NCBI GenBank assembly: GCA_907163375.1
Contig: CAJQUW010011532.1
Coordinates: forward strand, 868,001 to 932,000
Direction of reading: 5' to 3'
Source: Prostheceraeus crozeri
Lineage: Eukaryota > Platyhelminthes > Polycladida > Euryleptidae
DNA length: 64,000 bases
Shown here: positions 57,617 to 64,000 of the stretch, piece after piece
Layout of the letters: each line of letters starts with the position of its first letter
Numbering within the stretch: position 1 is the first letter of the stretch
Made by a program: the position numbers and the translations under genes
Notes under the pieces: generated by a model
What the model was told of the DNA's origin: nothing
What the model saw: only the letters and a program-made list of their open reading frames with translations
Databases searched by the model: none

Positions 57617-58363
57617 ATGGAAGTGTTGATGGAACCCAGCTCCGAAACTGTCCGACAAGAGGCGAAATTTGAAGAGAGGCTGATAGAAGAAGTTAGATCT
57701 TATGAGCATCTTTGGAAAGTAGCTTCAACAAAGTATAAAGACCTTCAAAGATGTTAAAATTCTTGGAGTGAAATAAGTATGACATTAAATGAAGATCAAG
57801 CAAAATGCAAGTCAAAGTAGAGATATCTACGTGATACATATACTCGTAAGAAGAAGGAATATTCGAAAAAATCGGGAAGTGGAAGAGAAAATGAAAAGAA
57901 ATGGGACTTCTTCGACGTTCTGTCATTTCTCTCTAACAGCTGTAAGGTGACTAAATCTGCATCAAACGTGCCTGATAAAGAAAATACACAAGCACAGAAT
58001 GATACCACTGACACAACTCAAGATTGCAGTTCGGGTAGTTCGAGAAAAAGAAATTCTGATAGATTCGAAACTCTGCTGATCGATGCGTTGGGCACCTGGA
58101 AGAAGTGCATATCGGAGCAGAATAACACTTTAACAGAGGATGAAGCCTTTGGCCGATCCGTCGCCATCCAAATGAATAAGCTCTCTATTGGTGCAAAAGC
58201 TCGAGTCAAACTCCGCATTCAAGAAGTAATCTGTGAAGCGGAAAGGAATCAAATGGTAAAATTTCAAGAGAACACTTCACGTGTGGATAATCAAGATCAC
58301 TATCCGATATCTTACACAGACGAAGGATCATATTTTCAACTTCACAGTGACAATTATCAATGA
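57617..58363 (+). pseudogene. MADF-domain Harbinger partner protein, two in-frame stops
   Basis: A 249-codon frame including its stop, from an ATG in good context at 57617 to 58363, interrupted by TAA at 57755-57757 and TAG at 57818-57820, both inside the MADF domain. The frame is otherwise uninterrupted. The N-terminus resembles a MADF domain (FEERLIEEVRSYEHLW, then NSWSEISMTL and YLRDTYTRKKKEY), followed by a Ser/Lys-rich linker. The C-terminus has FETLLIDALGTW and AFGRSVAIQMNKLS, a BESS-like segment found at this place in such proteins. MADF proteins bind DNA and recruit the transposase. The two stops mean this copy cannot make a full partner unless the stops are read through. Confidence 0.85.
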
Positions 58364-58878
58364 TACAATGAAAAACTTGAAGTTTGATGTGAGTTTTGAA
58401 TTTTCTTGTTTGAAACGTTTTAATATTGTATAGATTCTTTTGTACAAAATTTGTTGTTCTTTATCATGATACATACAACGGATTTTTAGATATAATATTA
58501 GAAAGTGTATAATTATCGCTTCAGTCATAGGTAATAATTTAATAATCAATAATATGTAATGATACAATAACTATATAAGAATTAATTAAAATGTACGATA
58601 ATAATATAACTAGTATAATAATAAAATAAAAAATAATAATATAACCTAATATAAAAACAATAGTGATCTAATATAATTATATTATAATTATATATCTCCA
58701 TCGAAATGTTGTACAGTATGATTGTAACATAGTAGATAAACTATTACATTCATTTTAATCTACAAGTAGGTTATAAATCTACAGAAAAGATGTATTAATA
58801 TATAGCTATCATTGTTGAATTGAAACCGGACCATATGTTAAACACTCACAATTTGTATCCGCGATTAACAAGTGTTTC

Positions 58879-60099
58879 TTACCACTGTACTCTACCCTCT
58901 GACGACAAAAAATATGTTTTAAATGCATCACGCACCTTCGCCGCCTCTTGAGAATAGTTATTGGAACCGATAGGACCCGTGTTTGACAATGATGTACATG
59001 TAGTTTCACTACGCCATTCACCCTGGACAACTGTTTCATTTGAATCATAATCAACATATCGATCAGGAATATACTTAGAGATCGGAGGATTAGATATATC
59101 AGTTTTTGTAAGATAATTATGCAAGACAATGCAAGCCTTCGTCAAGGATATGGCATGAGTGGGAGTGCTATCCAAAGTTCTGTGATATATCCTCCACCTC
59201 GCACTTAAAATTCCGAATGCATTCTCTACAGTCCTACGAGCTCTTGAAAGTCGATAGTTGAAAACCTTTTCAGCAAAATCAAGATTTCGTCTGGAATAAG
59301 GTTTCATTATAAAAGTCTTTAGCGGAAAAGCGTCATCAGCAACAAATGTATAGGGAAAGGCACACTCAGACTTCGGTAGATTATCATCGCATTCAACCAA
59401 AGATGATAGAGATGAATTCGACCAAATACCACCATCACTGTTGCGTCCCGGAGCACCAATATCAACTAAGATGAAAGCATAACTGGCGTCCACGATGGCA
59501 AGTAGCACAATAGAATGGAAATTCTTATAGTTGAAATAGGAGCTTCCAGAATTATTTGGAGCCTTAATTGCGATATGCTTCCCATCAATACTCCCCAAGC
59601 ATTTAGGAAAGTTCCATTGATATTCAAATGCTTCACTGATAGATCGCCACTTCTCCATTGTTGGAACTGCAAGAAATTCGGTTCTTAGAACAGTCCAAAG
59701 AATGTCACAAGTTTCATACAATATTTTATTCACAGTCGCGTGACCTATTCTAAAACTCAATGCAACTGTTGACTGGCTATCGCCGGTGGATAATATTCGA
59801 AGGGTAACCGCTAAGCGTATCAATGGGTCAATTGGCAATGGAGTTTGAGCATGGGTACTCAAAAATGGAAGAAGTTTAGCCAATAATTGATCAAACCGAA
59901 GCTTTGACATTCGAAAATAGTGAAAATGGCTTTCTTCATCTTGATATCGCAGATCTCTCACCAATTGAATTTCACCTTGAATATTCCTTATTACATTTAT
60001 CGGGCGTACAGACCATCTTCGATGTTGTCTTCGCTGACACAGCCGATGTATAACAGAAATAATTATAGGTAGATCACGAGAAAAGTCACCAATTTCCAT
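58879..60099 (-). CDS. HARBI1-like Harbinger transposase, intact frame
   Basis: Encodes 406 residues from the ATG at 60099; the preceding GTG is in frame but weaker. The DDE nuclease cuts transposon ends and joins them to TWA-type targets. Motifs: FHYFRMSKLRFDQLL (about 59-73), HTH-like region (about 95-140), GSIDGKHIAIKAP (Asp172), IVDASYAF (Asp204), the FVADDAFPLK block (about 252-261) and RRTVENAFGILSARW (Glu292). The length is normal for the family. All catalytic acids are present. It faces the MADF gene tail-to-tail. The protein could be functional if a MADF partner is supplied elsewhere. Confidence 0.93.
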   Translation of the reverse strand: MEIGDFSRDLPIIISVIHRLCQRRQHRRWSVRPINVIRNIQGEIQLVRDLRYQDEESHFHYFRMSKLRFDQLLAKLLPFLSTHAQTPLPIDPLIRLAVTLRILSTGDSQSTVALSFRIGHATVNKILYETCDILWTVLRTEFLAVPTMEKWRSISEAFEYQWNFPKCLGSIDGKHIAIKAPNNSGSSYFNYKNFHSIVLLAIVDASYAFILVDIGAPGRNSDGGIWSNSSLSSLVECDDNLPKSECAFPYTFVADDAFPLKTFIMKPYSRRNLDFAEKVFNYRLSRARRTVENAFGILSARWRIYHRTLDSTPTHAISLTKACIVLHNYLTKTDISNPPISKYIPDRYVDYDSNETVVQGEWRSETTCTSLSNTGPIGSNNYSQEAAKVRDAFKTYFLSSEGRVQW

Positions 60100-60287
60100 C
60101 ACGATACGTCGTCAAAATGATGCATATGCATGCAACTAGTATAAATAAGAACATAAGAAAACGTAAGTGTCTGCGTTTTCATTACTCATTTGGAGTGAGT
60201 CAATTTTTACAACCTGCGCTTTATGTTTTGAAAATTGATCTCTCTTTAAAACGGAGGACGCAGGACGGAAGAAGTATAAATCCCGCT

Positions 60288-60533
60288 TTAGGAGAGTCCA
60301 TGCCTGCTCTTCATAATATTATTGAATCAAAAGATATCCGGCTATTTGAGATTTCGGAAGTGAAATTAGCTAGCCGCCTGCTTTTTCTTTTTTCTTCCTT
60401 GGATCAATTGCAGATATGAACTGTTTGGTGTCTTTTTTAGCCTTTCACTCAATATTAATAGCACATTTTTTAATTTCATATCTTTCATTTCTATTAGATC
60501 TATTTATGCTTAATGAATATCCCTAAACATCAG
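60288..60533. other. Short intergenic stretch
   Basis: Nothing recognisable between the Harbinger end and the GGGATT repeat block. Confidence 0.4.
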
Positions 60534-60650
60534 GCTTGCCATTGGGATTGGGATCTCAATTGGGATCCCAATAGCTGGGATTGGGTTGGGATTGGGCTAC
60601 CAAAAATCCACCCCAATCCCAATAAATCCCAGTAGATCCCAATAGGCCCT
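60534..60650 (+). repeat. GGGATT-rich block with G-quadruplex motif, copy 1
   Basis: Tandem ATTGGGATT-type units, including four GGG runs separated by ATT, TT and ATT (60577-60596), a canonical quadruplex pattern. The downstream half carries the complementary CCCAAT units, so the whole block can also form a hairpin. It is matched by a second copy at 61325-61435. Confidence 0.75.
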
Positions 60651-61324
60651 CTTCCAACAAAATATACATGTAATCGTTGACATTGGTCAGTACGCTACAA
60701 ATGTTTTCGGGTTGCACTGAGCAGTTCATCTTGCTGTGTCTTCAGTTTGACTTTGCCTCTCTCGAATTCGGTCACTGAGAGCTCTTAGTGCGATTCAAAC
60801 AAATTGACACAGTCAGCTTTAACCCTACTTTATGGCTTTAATTTACCTTGTTGCTAAAAATAGTGACTTAATTCGGAGGCCTTCTTGTGCCTCGACTAGT
60901 GCTTTGCGCGTGAACATGAGGCACTGATTGAAACGGGTAATAGTATGACGCTGTAACAGTGTCACACTGCGCAGGAACAATGGCTTCAAAAAGAGTCCGT
61001 GTGGCGAGCTGTTTATTAACAACGCATTATCTGATATAGGCTTAATTAATACCAAGTATGTTTGTAGCTCGTGCATACATATCAGCTATACACGTAGGCC
61101 CCTATAAGCTCTTAGGTGAAGGTAGTCTCGGTGAAAAATTTAGCCATAGTGTAGGCCTATTATACATAGTTGTGCAAAATCAATCAAAGCCTCTATTACT
61201 ACTAAGGCTAGTATAGTCCTAGGTCTACGTCCGTGGGCTTCGTCAATTCAAAAAGAAACATATGGTTGACCTAAGCCTTAAGCACCGATGCAGCTTGGGG
61301 TGAACTTGTGTACGTTTTTAGCTC
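60651..61324. other. Sequence between the two GGGATT blocks
   Basis: No gene recognised. Because similar blocks flank it, the whole 60534-61435 interval could be one unclassified element. Confidence 0.35.
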
Positions 61325-61435
61325 TAAAGCAGGCTATTGGGATTTCTATTGGGATTGGGATCTATTGGGATCCCAATGGAAATTCTCATTGGGATTGGGT
61401 TGGGATTGGGCAGGAAATTCATCCCAACGGTAAGT
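61325..61435 (+). repeat. GGGATT-rich block with G-quadruplex motif, copy 2
   Basis: Same orientation as copy 1, with the same quadruplex 20-mer (61391-61410) and the shared TTGGGATCCCAATNG text. The flanks differ. Short overlapping frames here (61288-61531) are artefacts of the repeat. Confidence 0.75.
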
Positions 61436-61659
61436 CTGCTCAAAATGCAACCTGCTTTGAAATTTTTTGAAAATCTTGATCAAGTGCAAATGAATAATAA
61501 ATCAGTCTTTGCAAGCATTATAGGGCATTAATAAACATGGGTGTGCCGATCAAGCGACAAACTGAATGATCGGCCGATTACTGACACGCACGTTAGTAGT
61601 ATAGGGTGCGAGATCCGGCGCATCGCTTCGCTCTGCACCGGATCCCATACCTAGGTAGA
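61436..61659. other. Short intergenic stretch with a hairpin
   Basis: Near 61612-61650, GATCCGG and CCGGATC are separated by about 19 bases, with GTAT/ATAC outside them. The hairpin sits just before the tandem repeat of the Polinton-like region and may mark its left edge. Confidence 0.3.
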
Positions 61660-61980
61660 TACAAAAATGAAAAATGCAAAAATAGGGTCCTCCTGAAATT
61701 TATAAAAAAAAATCCAAAATTAACATACCTGCAAAATCAGCCCCAAAATGCCCAAAATTAACTACCCTACCTGCAAAATCAGCTCACGAATGCTAAAATA
61801 GGGGCCTCTTGAAATTTAGCAAATCCAAATGCAAAATAGGGTCCTCTTGAAATTTATAAAAAAACAGCTAAATTAGACCCCTTGAAATTTAACAAATCCA
61901 AATGCAAAATAGGGGCCTCTTGAAATTAACAAATCAAAAATGCAAATAGGGAGGGGCCTTCTGAAATTTAGCAAAAAACA
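61660..61980 (+). repeat. Tandem repeats of GGGGCCTCTTGAAATTT-type motif
   Basis: At least six variants of AAAATAGGGNCCTCTTGAAATTTA separated by A-rich spacers of 30-115 bases (near 61683, 61801, 61840, 61877, 61911, 61951). The last lies about 50 bases before the ATG of the 62021 ORF. A related single motif (GGGGGCCTCTATAAGAAATTT, 63102) lies just before the protease start codon. Confidence 0.7.
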
Positions 61981-62020
61981 AAAATGAATATGAACAAAAA
62001 TAAAAAATATTCATTTAAAA

Positions 62021-62197
62021 ATGGAAGATGTAAAAACAAAAGAACCATCAGCCCCTTTATATCCTTCATTATCATATGAAATGGATATAGCAAAACACAA
62101 AGATAGAGTCAGGTACATGAAAGATAAGGAAGCGCAACTATTGTTAAGATTAGAACATTATAATAAATTAAGAAAGAGATGGACGATAGTTAAGTAG
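62021..62197 (+). pseudogene. Short Polinton-associated charged ORF with a frameshifted membrane segment
   Basis: 58 codons from an ATG, containing a strongly helical charged stretch (DIAKHKDRVRYMKDKEAQLL) that suggests a coiled coil, and ending LRKRWTIVK. A frameshift after that exposes VGALTIVISSGVLTIPVVAT, a hydrophobic membrane-helix-like segment, in another frame. Proteins of this shape are seen in cnidarian and other Polinton-like elements, where they may be virion or membrane proteins; this last point is from memory. No domain was assigned. Confidence 0.45.
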
Positions 62198-62331
62198 GCG
62201 CTCTCACTATAGTCATTTCATCTGGCGTTCTTACAATTCCTGTTGTTGCTACAGCTTTGTGATACAATTAGATTTTAGTTGTACGTTAGGCAGGTTGTTT
62301 TAATTCTTACCAGCGCGTCAGCGCAACCGCA

Positions 62332-62339
62332 TGACGTCA
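62332..62339. promoter_or_regulatory. CRE-like palindrome TGACGTCA (first)
   Basis: Consensus cAMP-response element. It lies inside the long open frame 62279-62881, about 80 bases upstream of its internal ATG at 62417. A second copy is at 62805-62812. Confidence 0.35.
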
Positions 62340-62416
62340 AAGCATCTGGCAGCTGTATTGTTACATTTCTCTCTCTCTCTGCTCTCATTGTATCGTGTGC
62401 GCCGCTGTGTTTAGTC

Positions 62417-62881
62417 ATGACACAAGAAGTTATCGAAGAGCAGTCAAACATTATTGCTGTGTTTCCGGAGTTATTTGCAGAAATTTCAAAACGATATATT
62501 TCCAATGACAAGAAGACAGAATATAACACTTTTATCATTGAACAAATGGGTAAATTTCCTATTATTTTTGACCCTGCATTTTCTGATAAGGAGAGAAAAC
62601 GGAGAAGAAAGACAAAACGCTTACTCGTGAAAGAAACGAAAGAAAGAGAAAGGGGCGAAAAGATTGACAACCTTCATCATCAATTACCGACGTGTTTATC
62701 TACCCGACATGAATTTGTGGATTCCTTAAAAGACTCATTGTTAGAAGATTGTCTACGGAAATATAAAAGCTTTTGGTATCAATCATTTTCATTATGCTGT
62801 TGTATGACGTCATTTTTCTCTCATCCAATGAAACCTCGTCCACGCGTGGACATATGGTTCATGCAATTTGTAATATTATAG
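62417..62881 (+). CDS. Hypothetical protein, possible MADF-like first helix, 154 aa
   Basis: The frame is open from 62279, but the internal ATG at 62417 gives the more protein-like product. Residues 40-70 read FIIEQMGKFPIIFDPAFSD then KERKRRRKTKRLL, which resembles helix 1 of a MADF domain and its following loop; the later tryptophans are absent. The C-terminal part (FVDSLKDSLLEDCLRKY) is helical. It lies between two Polinton pieces and may be a separate insertion or a divergent accessory gene. Family assignment is speculative. An alternative is a host exon. Confidence 0.35.
   Translation: MTQEVIEEQSNIIAVFPELFAEISKRYISNDKKTEYNTFIIEQMGKFPIIFDPAFSDKERKRRRKTKRLLVKETKERERGEKIDNLHHQLPTCLSTRHEFVDSLKDSLLEDCLRKYKSFWYQSFSLCCCMTSFFSHPMKPRPRVDIWFMQFVIL
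62805..62812. promoter_or_regulatory. CRE-like palindrome TGACGTCA (second)
   Basis: Embedded in ATGACGTCAT near the end of the long frame. Spacing of 473 bases from the first copy. Functional meaning is unknown. Confidence 0.3.
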
Positions 62882-63134
62882 TTAGTAGATGATGGTTGGC
62901 AACTACATCTGAAAAGCAAGCAAGCAAGCAGTGATTCAAGAACTATCTAAAACTCAGTTTTTTCTAATTCATTTTGAGAAGTTCATGAAAAAAGGAAATC
63001 TGTTAAGCAATGTAACTTTTTAATTTAGATTAAATTAAATCATTTCAAAAACGAATAAGAAGTAAGGAAAGACATCATTATGAGACAGTTTTTTAATCTA
63101 GGGGGCCTCTATAAGAAATTTTTTTTATTATAAA

Positions 63135-63593
63135 ATGAAAAACATAAAAGAGTTTCTAAAACAATACGGCAAACAAACCACGACAAATTTCGATTTAAAT
63201 AAGATCGCTAATCGATTAGGAATAAAGAATTTTCATGTCCTAATGAGAGCCGAATTACAATTGATCAAAAATAAGCCAACTGCAAATTTCGTGACAAATC
63301 TTCACACGTCAGATCAAAAAGGCGTACATTGGTCAGCGGGACATAGAAATAAAAATGGGGTTAATTACTATTTCGACCGCCCAGAGGCTGAGAACTATTG
63401 GTTCGACTCTTATGGATTGCCTCCAACAAATGAAGTCAAAAAATTACTTGGAAATGGAATTTATAATACATTTCAAATTCAAAAACCAGGAACAACTTAC
63501 TGTGGTCAATCATGTTTATAAATTTTGTATAAATTACAAAAAGGAGTACCATTTCTTGATATTATGTTAGAATTGAATAAAGGAATTGATTAA
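63135..63593 (+). pseudogene. Polinton/Maverick adenovirus-type cysteine protease, one premature stop
   Basis: 152 codons plus stop in one frame, broken by a TAA at 63519-63521. Before the stop: catalytic-type His65 (GVHW), an acidic position at Asp91 (WFDSYG), an oxyanion Gln (Q116 in the FQIQKPG block) and the nucleophile Cys123 (TYCGQSC). The order His-Asp-Gln-Cys is that of adenain-like maturation proteases, which cleave capsid proteins. After the stop the same frame continues with a helical tail (LQKGVPFLDIMLELNKG), so the gene was intact until recently. The start is an ATG 33 bases after a GGGGGCCTC motif. The element is a virus-like transposon. The catalytic assignment rests on motif spacing. 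Confidence 0.82.
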
Positions 63594-63670
63594 GGGGATT
63601 TAATTCCCGAAAAACGTTAGTATCAATTACTGTAATTAAAGTTCCAGCTAGCTAAAGCGCCACCTAAAGG

Positions 63671-64000
63671 TTAAAGCTGGGTTAATTGTAATTCGTTTTC
63701 ATAAAATCGGCCTCTGATATCCTCTTTATCTAAATCTTTAATTTCATAAGTAATCGGATAAGTTTGATTAATTTTAGAAACTTCAAATATCTCTTTAGTC
63801 CAATAGCCAACAAAGCCTTTCTAGAATTTATTCTTATACTTAAATATTCTAACTCTATCTCCAATCTTAAATTTCGGCTTACGTTTCTGTAAATTCGGAT
63901 TACTCTCATTCGAATAATTATTTTCGAATATTTTCTTTCGTATCAAATCAGGATCGTCAGAAGCATTCTTTAGGGTTTTTTCAATACCTGAATGAATCTT
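63671..64000 (-). pseudogene. Polinton-type retroviral-like integrase, C-terminal end (partial)
   Basis: Runs off the right edge of the window; 109 codons plus stop are visible. It ends with a TAA at 63671-63673. A premature TAG lies at 63821-63823. The sequence before the end has KFKIGDRVRIFKYKNKF, then GYWTKEIFEVSKI, YPITYEIKDL and RGRFYENELQL. This is the SH3/chromo-like C-terminal domain of the integrase class found in Polintons and related elements. The catalytic core would lie beyond 64000. It converges on the protease gene. Confidence 0.82.

Larger units (their letters stand above)
57408..60287. mobile_element. Harbinger element 2, full-length two-gene transposon
   Basis: 2880 bp with TTA duplications at 57405-57407 and 60288-60290. 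Ends AGGCCCATTTATGCTTC and, inverted, AGCGGGATTTATACTTC share the ATTTAT core of the other element. It carries a MADF-domain gene (plus) and a HARBI1-like transposase (minus) arranged tail-to-tail, the canonical Harbinger organisation. Only the MADF gene is disrupted by stops. Confidence 0.93.

Noticed and set aside
1..64000. CRISPR arrays, operons, bacterial RNA genes
   Set aside because: No regularly spaced repeats of that kind, no Shine-Dalgarno patterns and no prokaryotic gene organisation; the sequence is animal nuclear DNA.

Overview
The window is nuclear DNA from an invertebrate animal. It is AT-rich, gene-poor and crowded with old transposons. It has no bacterial features: no operons, no ribosome binding sites, no rRNA. 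A degenerin/epithelial-sodium-channel (DEG/ENaC) gene, metazoan transposon families (Tc1, mariner, pogo/Tigger, Harbinger, a THAP-domain P-element-like protein, RTE-like and Jockey/CR1-like LINEs, a Penelope-like RT, a Polinton/Maverick) and long AT-rich intergenic DNA all point to a metazoan. The species cannot be named. The 8-mer TAGGCCTA and its neighbours recur so often that they look like a genome-wide compositional signature. Many open frames shorter than 100 codons are chance frames in AT-rich DNA and are left out.

Layout, left to right. 0-6 kb: a degenerate mariner-like element with near-perfect terminal inverted repeats and TA duplications, then a nearly full-length but frameshifted LINE on the minus strand. 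6-10 kb: non-coding. 10.4-12.1 kb: the best host gene, an intronless DEG/ENaC channel on the minus strand with a TATA box. 12-22 kb: interspersed repeats, the 3' end of a Penelope-like element, two oppositely oriented LINE pieces, and a 5'-truncated RTE-like LINE. 23-26 kb: a truncated THAP/P-element-like gene, directly abutted by a pogo/Tigger element whose transposase has lost its first catalytic Asp. 26-32 kb: two long inverted repeats, a MITE, and a longer Penelope-like copy. 33.8-37.5 kb: a 3.7 kb non-autonomous element with arrays of CTGAGAC-type motifs at both ends and a pogo-like MITE nested in it. 40 kb: a possible single-pass membrane protein. 43.8-45.2 kb: a dead Tc1 element with what looks like a genuine 61-nt intron. 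49-50.6 kb and 57.4-60.3 kb: two related Harbinger elements with TTA duplications. The second keeps an intact transposase but has a broken MADF partner gene; the first has an internal deletion that joins the two genes. 60.5-61.5 kb: duplicated G-quadruplex-like blocks. 61.7-64 kb: the edge of a Polinton/Maverick virus-like transposon with a short charged ORF, an adenovirus-type cysteine protease and the end of a retroviral-type integrase. Each of these last two carries one premature stop.

Working together: the only functional units that can be inferred are the Harbinger pair (a DDE nuclease plus a MADF DNA-binding partner, convergently arranged) and the Polinton module (integrase plus maturation protease). 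A motif resembling GGGGCCTCTTGAAATTT is tandemly repeated just before the first Polinton ORF, and a related copy lies upstream of the protease ORF. It is the most interesting unexplained signal here.
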